DNA of 36,348 bases from Acinetobacter sp. B51(2017) (GCF_003711395.1 NZ_PJRJ01000029.1:1-36348); one strand, 5' to 3'. Positions 16,516-25,157 are shown, counted from the first letter of the stretch. Notes: a model not told the origin generated them from the letters alone. Translations and numbers: made by a program.

Positions 16516-17316
16516 ATGGATGCTGATATGTGGATCAAAAAGATAAGTTTCATCTTGTTGATGGGTGGGAGTGCAAATACGGTGTCTGCTGACACCATTA
16601 AAATCTATGCCGCAGCAAGTTTAACCAATGCTTTAGATGAGATTGTGCGACTCTATCAGGTCCAAAAACCCGAACATCGCATTGTACCTGTGATTGCTGC
16701 CTCCTCTGCTTTAGCGAGACAAATTGAAGCAGGTGCTTCGAGTGATCTTTTTTTCTCAGCAGATCTAGACTGGATGAACTATCTGGTGCATAAACAGAAA
16801 ATTCATGCCAATCAAGTCCTTTCGGTTCTAAATAATCAACTGGTTGTCATCGCTCCTCAGCACCTTCAGGCAGATTTCAAAGCACACAAAGATTTTAAAT
16901 TTTCTCAATCTTTTAAAGGTTATTTGTGCACAGGACACATGACATCCGTTCCTGTTGGTAAATATGCAAAGCAAAGTTTAACGCATTTCAATTGGTTCAA
17001 TAGTTTACAGGGGCGAATTGTAGGCACAGATCATGTTCGCTCCGCATTGGCATTTGTAGAAAGAGGCGAATGCGAGCGAGGTATTGTCTATAAAACGGAT
17101 GCTTTACTGAGTAAAAAAGTGAACATTATTGGCAGCTTTCCTACTCACTCACATCGCCCGATTGATTATCCTTTAGCATTGACCTTACAAGGGCAAAAAA
17201 ATAAGGCAGCACTGAATTTTAAAAATTTTATTGTGCATGATGTCCAAGCCAAAAAAATTTTCAAAAAATATGGATTTCAAATAAAGGGGGAGACCTCTCG
17301 ATATGTTAAGCCCTGA
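16516..17316 (+). CDS. modA: Molybdate ABC transporter, periplasmic binding protein ModA
   Basis: The protein binds molybdate outside the inner membrane and delivers it to ModB/ModC. The mature part starts at TIKIYAAASLTNALDEI, a standard ModA opening, followed by ASSALARQIEAGA and SDLFFSADLDWM. A hydrophobic signal peptide precedes it. Two starts are possible: the ATG at 16516, or the ATG at 16528, which begins MWIKKISFILLM, has a better placed upstream GATGGA and gives a cleaner signal peptide. The gene lies 1 bp after moeA and overlaps modB by 14 bp. Confidence 0.9.
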   Translation: MDADMWIKKISFILLMGGSANTVSADTIKIYAAASLTNALDEIVRLYQVQKPEHRIVPVIAASSALARQIEAGASSDLFFSADLDWMNYLVHKQKIHANQVLSVLNNQLVVIAPQHLQADFKAHKDFKFSQSFKGYLCTGHMTSVPVGKYAKQSLTHFNWFNSLQGRIVGTDHVRSALAFVERGECERGIVYKTDALLSKKVNIIGSFPTHSHRPIDYPLALTLQGQKNKAALNFKNFIVHDVQAKKIFKKYGFQIKGETSRYVKP

Positions 17317-17995
17317 AGAGCTGAGTGCGATTTACCTCTCTGCAAAGGTGGCAAGTATTTCGACCTTATTATGTTTACCTTTTGCCGTTGCCTTGGCTTG
17401 GTTGCTGGCGCGTTATGAGTTTAAAGCTAAATTTATTGTTGAAGCCTTATTACAGATGCCCATGGTGTTACCCCCTGTGGTTTTAGGTTACGTATTACTG
17501 GTCACGTTTGGGCAACAAGGACTCGTGGGGCAATATTTAAGTCAATGGGGCATTTCATTGGTCTTTAATTGGAAAGGTGCTGTACTTGCAGCCATGCTGG
17601 TCTCTTTTCCGCTGATCGTTCAACCTATTCGCTTGTCTTTTCAAATGTTAAATCAGCAGCTTGAACAGATTGCAGCATCTTTAGGCTCAAGTCCAAGAAA
17701 AGTTTTTTTAAGCATCAGTTTACCTTTAGCACTACCCGGTATTTTGATGGGGAGTATTTTAGGGTTTAGTCGTAGTCTGGGCGAGTTTGGTGCAACGATT
17801 ACCTTTGTTGGAAATATTCCGAGCGAGACGCAAACCATTCCGATTGCGATTTATGCATTATTACAACAGCCCAATGGTGATGCTTTGGCTATGCGCTTGG
17901 TGGCTTTATCGTTGCTATTGGCTTTTAGTGCATTAATTGCCAACTACTTCATTTTGCAAAAATACCAAAAGCGATTGGGAGGACAAAATGCTTAA
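17303..17995 (+). CDS. modB: Molybdate ABC transporter permease ModB
   Basis: The inner-membrane protein (230 aa) has about five hydrophobic segments and forms the molybdate channel. The permease EAA-type loop QIAASLGSSPRKVFLSISLP contacts ModC, and SRSLGEFGATI is a typical ModB ending block. A GGGGGAG ribosome site precedes the ATG inside modA. Confidence 0.93.
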   Translation: MLSPEELSAIYLSAKVASISTLLCLPFAVALAWLLARYEFKAKFIVEALLQMPMVLPPVVLGYVLLVTFGQQGLVGQYLSQWGISLVFNWKGAVLAAMLVSFPLIVQPIRLSFQMLNQQLEQIAASLGSSPRKVFLSISLPLALPGILMGSILGFSRSLGEFGATITFVGNIPSETQTIPIAIYALLQQPNGDALAMRLVALSLLLAFSALIANYFILQKYQKRLGGQNA

Positions 17996-18629
17996 TTGTC
18001 ACTTTCAATATCAACAGCAGGATTTTCTATTAAGTGTACAGCTTGAAATGCAGCATCAAGTGCTGGGCATTGTGGGGCCGTCGGGCTGTGGAAAAAGTAC
18101 ATTTTTGAAAAATATTGTTGGCTTATGCAATCCATCACACGGCTCTATCCAACTTAATCAACAAATAATTTTTGATTCTAAACAATCTTTTTCCTTGCCT
18201 ACGTATCAGAGAAATATTGCGCTGATTTTTCAGCAAGCATTACTGTTTCCACATCTTAATGTCATGCAAAATCTTAAATATGCGCAAAGGTGGTCTGGGA
18301 AAAAACACAACAGCATAGAATGGGATCAAGTTGTACAACTTTTAGAATTACCAGCATTACTTAAGCGAAAAGCACATCAGCTCTCAGGTGGTGAAGCACA
18401 GCGTGTATCTATTGGGCGTGCCTTATTATCGTCTCCTCAATTGTTGCTCCTAGATGAACCCCTTACCGGTTTAGACCAGCGTTTAAGGCAGCAAATTCTA
18501 GTTTTCTTAAAAAATGTCAAAGATGAAACAGGTTTGCCCATGATTTATGTAACACACCATATTGAAGAGCTACAGTACCTTCAAGCGGACATTATAAAAA
18601 TTGACCAAGGCAAAATTCATAATATTTAA
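17988..18629 (+). CDS. modC: Molybdate ABC transporter ATPase ModC, short form
   Basis: The ATPase has Walker A GPSGCGKST, Q-loop region LIFQQALLFPHL, signature LSGGEAQRVSIGRAL, Walker B LLLLDEPL and switch THHIEE. The ATG at 17988 has GGGAGGA directly upstream; the longer open frame from 17937 lies inside modB and is not needed. At 213 aa it holds only the nucleotide-binding domain. The C-terminal molybdate-binding Mop/TOBE domain found in the roughly 350-aa ModC of E. coli is absent, so feedback by bound molybdate would be lost or come from elsewhere. Confidence 0.92.
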   Translation: MLNCHFQYQQQDFLLSVQLEMQHQVLGIVGPSGCGKSTFLKNIVGLCNPSHGSIQLNQQIIFDSKQSFSLPTYQRNIALIFQQALLFPHLNVMQNLKYAQRWSGKKHNSIEWDQVVQLLELPALLKRKAHQLSGGEAQRVSIGRALLSSPQLLLLDEPLTGLDQRLRQQILVFLKNVKDETGLPMIYVTHHIEELQYLQADIIKIDQGKIHNI

Positions 18630-18641
18630 CACGAGAGAACA

Positions 18642-20045
18642 ATGGACTTTTTCCCGATTTCTTTAAAACTACAGCAACAAACATGTCTCATTATTGGTGG
18701 TGGGAAAGTTGCGTATCGCAAAGCACAGTTACTGATTCAAGCCGGTGCCTGCGTGACAGTGATCGCACCTGATATTGATGCTGAATTGAATAAACTCTTA
18801 CAAGTCAACCACGGACGCTATATTGCGACCACATTTAATGAAGCCATTGAGCAAGGATTAAATTTAACCACGTATAGATGGGTGATTACAGCGACCAATG
18901 ATACTCATATCAATCAACATGTTTATCACTGCTGTGAAGCATTAAATATTTTGGTGAATACAGTAGATGAGACCCAACATTGCCGTTTCATGGTACCTGC
19001 AATTGTTGATCGTTCTCCACTCATGATTTCTATTGCAACAAATGGTACTTCTCCTGTACTTGCTAGACAACTACGTACTCAGCTAGAAAGCACCATTCCA
19101 CAATCGCTTGGGAAACTTGCCGATTTTTCAGGAAAATGGCGTAAAACAGTTAAAGAAAAAATCACTCAACCTGAGCAGCGTCGTATTTTTTGGGAAAATT
19201 TATATGAGAGTTCTTTTAAGGACAATGTACTAAATGACCATCTAGATCTTGCAGAACAACATCTGAGAAATGCCCTAAATGAATGGCAGATACCCAAAGG
19301 TGAGGTCTATTTGGTGGGTGCTGGACCTGGGGATCCTGAGTTATTGACCTTAAAAGCATTACGTTTAATGCAACAAGCTGATGTCATTGTTTATGATCGT
19401 TTAGTCTCAGACCCTATCCTCAATTTATGTCGCCGTGATGCCCAAAAGGTTTATGTCGGTAAGGCACGTTCACATCATGTTGTCCCTCAAGAAAGTATTA
19501 ATACCCTGTTGGTTAAATATGCTCAACAAGGCAAGAGAGTATGTCGTTTAAAAGGCGGCGATCCATTTATTTTTGGTCGTGGCGGGGAAGAAATACAAGA
19601 ATTATGTGAAGCAGGAATTAAATTTCAAGTTGTTCCTGGAATTACAGCTGCTTCTGGTTGCTCAGCTTATGCTGGAATTCCATTAACACATCGTGATTAT
19701 GCACAAAGTGTTCGCTTCTTAACAGGTCATCTGAAGGAGGGGTCTCCTGAGTTGCCATGGCAAGAACTTGTATATGAAAACCAAACATTGGTGCTGTATA
19801 TGGGTTTAGTGGGCTTAGAAATGATTTGTAAAAAACTTATTGCACATGGTCAACGACCAGATATGCCAGTCGCACTTATTTCTAAAGGAACGACACCAGA
19901 ACAGAAAGTAGTTGTAGGTACATTATCAGGAATTAGCCAGCAAGTTTCACTACATGAGATTCAAGCACCAACTTTAACCATCATTGGCGAAGTGGTTAAG
20001 TTAAGAGAACAATTGAATTGGCAACAATTGGGTGGTTCATCATGA
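18642..20045 (+). CDS. cysG: Siroheme synthase CysG (trifunctional)
   Basis: The protein (467 aa) makes siroheme, the cofactor of NirB, from uroporphyrinogen III. Residues 1-200 are the dehydrogenase/ferrochelatase part, with an NAD-binding IIGGGKVAYRKA and TNDTHINQHVYHCCE. Residues about 219-460 are the SAM-dependent methyltransferase: VYLVGAGPGDPELLTLKA, GGDPFIFGRGGEE, VPGITAASGCSAYAGIPLTHR. Length is the same class as E. coli CysG. It is the last gene of the nitrate run, 12 bp after modC, followed by a nested hairpin. Confidence 0.95.
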   Translation: MDFFPISLKLQQQTCLIIGGGKVAYRKAQLLIQAGACVTVIAPDIDAELNKLLQVNHGRYIATTFNEAIEQGLNLTTYRWVITATNDTHINQHVYHCCEALNILVNTVDETQHCRFMVPAIVDRSPLMISIATNGTSPVLARQLRTQLESTIPQSLGKLADFSGKWRKTVKEKITQPEQRRIFWENLYESSFKDNVLNDHLDLAEQHLRNALNEWQIPKGEVYLVGAGPGDPELLTLKALRLMQQADVIVYDRLVSDPILNLCRRDAQKVYVGKARSHHVVPQESINTLLVKYAQQGKRVCRLKGGDPFIFGRGGEEIQELCEAGIKFQVVPGITAASGCSAYAGIPLTHRDYAQSVRFLTGHLKEGSPELPWQELVYENQTLVLYMGLVGLEMICKKLIAHGQRPDMPVALISKGTTPEQKVVVGTLSGISQQVSLHEIQAPTLTIIGEVVKLREQLNWQQLGGSS

Positions 20046-20055
20046 AGTATGAGAT

Positions 20056-20103
20056 TGCTCACATGCTATTTAAGCTTTAAATGGCTTAAAAGATAAGTGA
20101 GCA
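20056..20103 (+). terminator. Nested hairpin downstream of cysG, possible operon end
   Basis: TGCTCAC (20056-20062) pairs with GTGAGCA (20097-20103), and inside it TTTAAGC (20069-20075) pairs with GCTTAAA (20084-20090) around an eight-base loop. It lies 11 bp after the cysG stop. No U-run follows on the plus strand, so it may protect or process the 3' end rather than terminate on its own. The rest of 20104-20199 holds nothing recognisable apart from the palindrome GTAAATTTAC at 20158-20167. Confidence 0.4.
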
Positions 20104-20199
20104 GATGATACACCTAAGTAGATCCATGAGGCCTCTAAAGTGTGTGACTTATAGTAAGTAAATTTACCTCAAGATTGAACATGGTTTAAATCAAGGGGC

Positions 20200-20228
20200 T
20201 TGATCAAATGATATTAATCCTATATAAA
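20200..20228 (+). promoter_or_regulatory. Sigma-70 type promoter of the efflux module
   Basis: TTGATC at 20200-20205 and TATAAA at 20223-20228 are separated by 17 bp. The following palindromic operator overlaps the last bases of the -10 box and the expected start site, which is the usual layout for repression. Confidence 0.6.
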
Positions 20229-20244
20229 CTACCGATCGGTAGTT
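20227..20244. promoter_or_regulatory. Perfect 18-bp palindrome, likely TetR-family operator
   Basis: AACTACCGATCGGTAGTT is its own reverse complement. Such ACCGATCGGT-cored palindromes are typical targets of TetR/AcrR-family repressors. It sits between the promoter and the ATG at 20260 of the efflux gene, and a TetR-family gene follows in the same direction. Confidence 0.75.
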
Positions 20245-20259
20245 AGTTGAATTTAAGTT

Positions 20260-21458
20260 ATGAAAAATTCTGTAGGGTTAAAGCTCACGATTTCCCTCGC
20301 TATTATTGTTGCATTAGGTCCGGCAGCAATTGATATGTATTTAGCGTCTATGCCGAATATGGCTCAGGATCTCAACACCTCTTATGCTTCTACACAAATT
20401 ACGTTAACCGTATTTTTGATTTTTATGGGGGTCGGGCAACTGTTTTTTGGCCCCTTCTCTGATGCAATTGGACGTAAAATTCCGCTATTACTCGGTCTTG
20501 TGACTTATATTGTTGCATCTATTTGGGCTGCTTGTGCTTTAAACCTAGAAAGCCTTATTTTTGCACGAGCCCTTCAAGGTATTGGTGCATCAATGGCCAT
20601 TGTAGTTGTTATGAGCATGGTTCGAGATATCACCGAAGGGGCTGTAGCTGCACAATTGTACGCCTTATTAAATACTATTGTTGCATTGGGCCCTATTGTA
20701 GCACCTGCTATAGGTGGCGTAATTGGAGCACACTACGGGTGGCGTGGCGTGATGGTTGCTTAGGTCTTCTGGGGATAATGGTTTTTGTTAATACCTTAGT
20801 TACATTGAAAGAAAGCTTAGCAGTCAAAGATCGTATTACCCTCGACTTTAGATCCATTATCCAAAATTATTGGAGTATTGTTAAAAATAAGACGTTTAGT
20901 TTTAATTTGCTTGCTTTGTCAGCGGTTTATTTTTTCTTATTTTCTTATATTGGTGGATCGTCTTTTGTTTATCAAACCGAATATGGTCTAAGTAGTGAAC
21001 AATTTGGTTTAGTGTTTGGTTTAACCAGTATTAGTCTCATATTAGGTGCGTCATCCTCTGCTTATTTTGTAAAAAAAATGGATATTACACGTTTAGCAAT
21101 GATCGGGGCCCTAGTCATGATGATAGGCAGCATTACATGTATCACGATGTATATGTTGAATATGGGTTTAATTGGTATTGTATCTGGAATTGCATTAGGG
21201 TTATTTGGACTTGGGGTATTAGAAGCGACGCTCATGGCCATTGCAATGGATTCACAGCAAACAGCTCTAGGCTCCTGTGCAGCTTTATTAGGCGCCATCC
21301 CGATGCTTCTTTCTTCAGTCGCAACGCCTATTGCAGGTCAACTTGTTGAAGTTGATACCCTATATTGGTTAGTCTTACTGAGTGCAATTGGTCCACTCAT
21401 TTTATTTTTAGTTTTTATGAGTGCTCGTGGTGCGTCTGTAAAAGCATTTACTCATTAA
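20260..21458 (+). pseudogene. Bcr/CflA-type MFS drug transporter, broken by a single-base frameshift
   Basis: The first frame (20260-20763) gives helices 1-5 of a Bcr/CflA drug exporter: GPAAIDMYLASMPNMAQDL, then FGPFSDAIGRKIPLL and FARALQGIGASMA. It stops after HYGWRGVMVA. The rest of the family sequence resumes in another frame (GLLGIMVFVNTL ...) and runs to 21458. Adding one base near 20759-20762, for example restoring a T in GCTTAGG so that it reads GCT-TTA-GGT, joins the two into a protein of about 399 aa. Everything else, including promoter, operator and downstream regulator, looks intact. This could be a recent mutation or a sequencing error. Confidence 0.85.
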
Positions 21459-21482
21459 ACTTTTCCTTAGGATTTTCCCCTC

Positions 21483-22070
21483 GTGAATAAAGTACGCTCT
21501 CAATCTAAACAACGTATTATTGATGTCGCTTTTGAGCATTTTGTATTAAGTGGCTACGAGGGGGCCTCTTTAAGTACAATTGCCGAGACTGTCGGAATTC
21601 GAAAAGCATCAATTTATACACATTTTAAAAGTAAAGATGCTCTATTCTCTGAACTTTTACAGGACTCACTTGAGATTGAGTGTGAACATATCAGCAAATG
21701 TTTTCATATATTTTCAGATGGAAAATTACCTGGTGAAACTTATTTTTATGAAGTTAAGCCACGTTATGAAAGCGCTATTACTTATCAATTTTTGACCCGT
21801 ATGGCATATGTTCCACCTAGCCATTTAATTGAACAAGTCACCTCTGTGTATGAGCTTTACATTGCAAAAATCATTCAGTTATATCAGGAAGATTTCTGCA
21901 AAATTATGCCTAACTCTGAAGACCTAGAGATGTATACAGATGCTTATTTAGGCATATTAGATAGTTTAAGTGTAGAACTTTTATATGATGGTCGTATGTA
22001 TGAGAGACGTCTGCAGGCCATGCTGCATTTATACAGACAAAGTATTCAAAAAATTATGGAATGTGATTAA
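21483..22070 (+). CDS. TetR/AcrR-family transcriptional repressor
   Basis: The protein (195 aa) has an N-terminal TetR helix-turn-helix: SKQRIIDVAFEHFVLSGYEG, then LSTIAETVGIRKASIYTHFKSKDALF within residues 8-55. The rest is an all-helical ligand domain with no recognisable ligand. It starts at a GTG with AGGA upstream, 24 bp after the transporter frame, and so is probably co-transcribed with it. It likely binds the palindrome at 20227-20244 and represses both genes. The inducer cannot be told from the sequence. Confidence 0.85.
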   Translation: MNKVRSQSKQRIIDVAFEHFVLSGYEGASLSTIAETVGIRKASIYTHFKSKDALFSELLQDSLEIECEHISKCFHIFSDGKLPGETYFYEVKPRYESAITYQFLTRMAYVPPSHLIEQVTSVYELYIAKIIQLYQEDFCKIMPNSEDLEMYTDAYLGILDSLSVELLYDGRMYERRLQAMLHLYRQSIQKIMECD

Positions 22071-22590
22071 GGAATATTTTATTCGAACAAAAATGGGGTA
22101 TAGGAAGTGCCTCTATTAGAATGCGTTCAACGTATTTATGTATTTTTTTAATCTTATTTAACTCCTTTGCCTTTGAGAAAAAAGCACGGCGTATCTAAGT
22201 TGAAAAAACAAGTAAATTAGTTGAAGTATGGTTAAAGCGATGGTGATATGGATGCCAAGCTATTCGTGCCTAGAGCAGTAAATTTAGCACAAAATGCAGA
22301 CATATCTTGGATGATTGGGATTTTATTTGAGCAGCAGACAGGCCAGATCAAACTACTTATAGTGCCAGATGTGGGATGATGTTCGTGCCCATTATCTGCA
22401 AACCTTTGGGGGGTTCGTAAATAATATCTATCTTACCTTACTATGCAGATAGCTTAAAATATTCTGTATATATCTGGGTGTTTAGCTATCTATTATATAT
22501 ATAACTGCTTTCTTAATTGACAGCTGACTTTATCAGGCACATTTCACTAACTTAGGGGGAGGGAACAATCTGCCAATGGAGTAGGCAATG
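22071..22590. other. Gene-poor spacer with degenerate coding traces
   Basis: No convincing gene is seen in these 520 bp. A 43-codon frame at 22248-22379 (MDAKLFVPRA ...) and an overlapping frame from 22369 (WDDVRAHYLQTFGGFVNN) could be pieces of one frameshifted gene, but neither was recognised. An inverted repeat AGATAGCT/AGCTATCT lies at 22447-22491. The region adjoins the truncated end of a surface-protein remnant, so deletion scars are likely. Confidence 0.4.
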
Positions 22591-23395
22591 TTAAAACAAT
22601 ATATGAACAGTATTACTTCCGTTGTAATACGCGGAACCTTTAATGAAGTCTACATTACTTGGTAATACGTCGAAGATTGCAACATTGGTAGCTGCACTAT
22701 TACCTGTATTTTTAAAGGTTAAAGTATATTCAATTTCTTTGCCCACTTGTGTCACACTGACATTGGCTGCTTTAGTCAGTTGTACTACAGCACCTGAAGT
22801 AATTTGGGTAGTATCAATATTTGATTTTGAAACCTCAGTATATAGTGTGGTAGATGCTGCTGTTACACTGAGCTTTAATTTGTCTAACTGACCTTCTAGT
22901 GCTGTACTTGGTGTTACAGCGACAACTACTAAGCCTACTGATTCGCCGGCACTAAGTTCAATAAGACTAGAGGGAGTCAAGGCAATTTGATTATCAGCAA
23001 GACCATCTTTATTACGATCTAAATAGACTGAGAACTTACCACCTGCACTGAAATCGAACGTTGATCCTGCTTCATCGAAGTCCTCAATATTTACTGCGAA
23101 CTTATCAGTACCATTACCTGTGTTCGTTAGCACGTGTGAGAATGTGACTTGGCCATTTGGTGTTGCGATCTGCTTCAAGTGTGAAACTACCGATTTGTGC
23201 AACTAGAGTTTTTACTTCGTTGGACGTTACGACACGCTCATTCCCTGTGTTATCTGTGTAAGTAGCAGTTGCAACGTTACTGATGTTGGTCCCTGCAAGT
23301 GGCACTATAGCTATAGCTTGAGGTGCTATAACGGATAAGCCACCCAATAAAGTTAAAGACGTCGCAATTTTGCCAAGAGTAAAATGTTTATTCAT
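22591..23395 (-). pseudogene. Secreted DUF11-like repeat protein, frameshifted and truncated
   Basis: From the ATG at 23395 the frame encodes MNKHFTLGKIATSLTLLGG and a signal peptide ending near APQAIA. It continues with SNVATATYTDNTGN and TSNEVKTLVAQIGSFTLEAD, then loses frame near 23165-23172. Downstream the sequence resumes in another frame: ATPNGQVTFSHVLTNTGNGTD, EDFDEAGSTFDFSAGG, YLDRNKDGLADNQI and a DUF11-like block YTLTFKNTGNSAATNVAIFD. It breaks off after GSAYYNGS at a stop at 22591. Such proteins are usually much longer and carry several repeats. Both a frame shift and loss of the 3' part are needed to explain what is seen, so it is a decaying gene. Function in the family is cell-surface or secreted, not well defined. 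Confidence 0.75.
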
Positions 23396-23437
23396 GTAGT
23401 GCTCGATATGAAGGTCAAAATTGACCAATTTAAAAAA

Positions 23438-23912
23438 TTATTCAGAAGTGTTAACGCGAACTTGAGCTGAAACCGAAATTTTTTGTTTAGGTTTTAACTC
23501 AGTGATATGCCATTGAAGGGCACGATATTCATTTAGAGGAATGTTTACTTGCTTGCCATTTTGTAAGCGCGTAAGTGGGGTAGGTGCAAAATTTTTCCCA
23601 TCTAATGATGCATGGGCACCCGTAGGCAAACTTTGACCTAAATAACTTACGGACTGGGGAAGTGGTAAATTAAGTTTCAAGTTCTTTAAACTTTTTTGTG
23701 AAATGTTTTCATAGCTCACTTGATATTCCAGAACTTGTTTTGGCTTAACTTGCTCATCAGCTTTAAGCAACTTTTTTTTGTTGCTTTTGATCAACATGGA
23801 AAACTTGCATTTTGGCAGTTAATGGACCTTCATTGGCGTATGTAACTGAAAGACCAGAAGTAAGACAGATGAAGGCAACTAGACTACGCATTTGTTTGTA
23901 GTTTTGTGACAT
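23438..23912 (-). pseudogene. Small secreted DUF11-like protein, frameshifted in an A8 tract
   Basis: The ATG at 23912 starts MSQNYKQMRSLVAFICLTSG with a signal peptide ending near TYA, then NEGPLTAKMQVFHVDQKQQKK and an early stop. The second frame continues LLKADEQVKPKQVLEYQVSY, YENISQKSLKNLKLNLPLP and so on to SVSAQVRVNTSE. Removing one A from the run of eight (T8 at 23772-23779 on the plus strand) restores a single frame of about 157 aa. It lies 42 bp upstream of the larger DUF11-like remnant, so the two formed one operon. Homopolymer slippage, phase variation or sequencing error could all produce this. Confidence 0.78.
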
Positions 23913-24349
23913 AGTTTTAATCTTTTGTAAGAGAGGAGCGCATTTCTACACGAAAAAATTACTAAATAAAATAAAAAATTATAAAAAAGAGGTTTTTTTG
24001 TAAACTTAGTGTTGATTTATCAGCTTATTTATTTGTTTTTAAAATTAGATGAACATACTATTATAATTTTTTTAAAATCATGTTTTTATTGGTATTTTAT
24101 TTACAATTATATATTTATATCTAGATTTTCTTAATTTTTTATTATTAATCCTGCCTAAATAATCGAAGAAAAGAATAAGTCATTTAAATTAAGAGATCTT
24201 TATTTTTAAACAGAAAGTAAACAAAAAATTACATTATATATTTTTTGGTTTCTTAACGAAAATTGAGTATTTAACATGTCTGAATCCATATTGTTTAACA
24301 AAAATTTCGTTGATGACTAACATTAATTAAGCCTTCCTATTTAAGGTGA
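23913..24349. other. AT-rich intergenic region
   Basis: No gene, RNA or mobile element is recognised in this strongly AT-rich stretch between the phosphonate operon end and the start of the DUF11-like pair. It presumably holds the promoter of the leftward surface-protein genes, but A/T runs make any single -35/-10 choice arbitrary. Confidence 0.4.
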
Positions 24350-24376
24350 GCCACCGTTCAAAATACCGAATGTGGC
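24350..24376 (-). terminator. Hairpin after the phosphonate operon
   Basis: GCCAC (24350-24354) pairs with GTGGC (24372-24376), with further TTC/GAA pairing inside, 28 bp beyond the phnP stop. The bases that follow on the minus strand (TCACCTTAAATAGG) are not U-rich, so intrinsic termination is only suggested. Confidence 0.4.
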
Positions 24377-24404
24377 GTCGTATTTTCCTTACATTTCCCC
24401 AAAA

Positions 24405-25157
24405 TCAATCACAGAAGCTAAGCATATGTTGATCGTGTGCAACTTCAACATGATCAGGTAGTCGATTGTGCATCAGCCACCTATCCATGTCATGACTTAA
24501 GTGGGTTAGCCATGTCTGTCTAGGCTGTAAATATGAAGCTAAATCTAAGACTTGAGCTAAGTTATTATGATTTCTACCTTTGACTTCGGGCGGATGAGAG
24601 CAATCAATCACTAAAGCATCTAATGGAGATTGGCTTAAAAAGTTTAAGGTGTTTTTAGGTAAACCCACTGTATCGGTTAAATAGGCAATCTTGTGCCCGA
24701 CTTGATTTTCAATCAAATAACCAAAAGTTAATTTTGAATGGATTAATGGCACAGGGGTGAATTGAAGATCACCCAAGATGAGCGATTTAAATGGCTCAAG
24801 ATAAATAAATTCAAGTAAACCCGAATTTTTATACAGATCCGCACAGCCATCAGGATCAGGTGGGCAGTAGACCTGAATTTTTGAACCTTTGCCCCAACGT
24901 AGGTGAAATAAACCTTGGACATGATCAGGATGAAAATGCGTTAACACAATGCCGGATAAAGAGTTCGGTGCAAAACGCTGACATAAATCTGTGAGTCCAG
25001 CATCAAGTAAAATGCGACTTTGTTGGCTTTCAAGCAAAGCTGAGCAATTTCTACGTTGATAAAATGGGTCGTGTGTACCACGTTGACACGCAGCACAGTC
25101 GCAGCCATAAACAGGCACACCTGCTGCATCGCCTGTGCCTAAAAAGCTAAACTTCAT
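24405..25157 (-). CDS. phnP: Phosphoribosyl 1,2-cyclic phosphate phosphodiesterase PhnP
   Basis: The protein (250 aa) is a metallo-beta-lactamase-fold hydrolase that opens the cyclic phosphate left by C-P lyase. The metal motif THFHPDH has H74, H76, D78 and H79, followed by DCSHPP and THLSHDMD. A structural-zinc cysteine cluster C19, C21, C24 (GCDCAAC) is as in E. coli PhnP. It is the last gene of the phn operon; its ATG overlaps the phnN stop by four bases. Confidence 0.93.
   Translation of the reverse strand: MKFSFLGTGDAAGVPVYGCDCAACQRGTHDPFYQRRNCSALLESQQSRILLDAGLTDLCQRFAPNSLSGIVLTHFHPDHVQGLFHLRWGKGSKIQVYCPPDPDGCADLYKNSGLLEFIYLEPFKSLILGDLQFTPVPLIHSKLTFGYLIENQVGHKIAYLTDTVGLPKNTLNFLSQSPLDALVIDCSHPPEVKGRNHNNLAQVLDLASYLQPRQTWLTHLSHDMDRWLMHNRLPDHVEVAHDQHMLSFCD

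Noticed and set aside
17653..17838. Open frames on the strand opposite modB, nirB, moaE and the phn genes
   Set aside because: These antisense frames have no family features, no ribosome sites and lie wholly within well-supported genes.
20158..20167. Palindrome GTAAATTTAC upstream of the efflux module
   Set aside because: It is short and A/T-rich and lies before the promoter; chance is a sufficient explanation.
20523..20760. Out-of-frame protein start (MGCLCFKPRK...) ahead of the second half of the efflux gene
   Set aside because: Its first part is rich in cysteine and tyrosine and is a shadow of the correct frame; only the part after the frameshift is genuine transporter sequence.
24000..24300. 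Search for a small RNA or origin-like repeats in the AT-rich spacer
   Set aside because: Only simple A/T runs were seen; no repeated boxes, strong hairpins or promoter-terminator pair.
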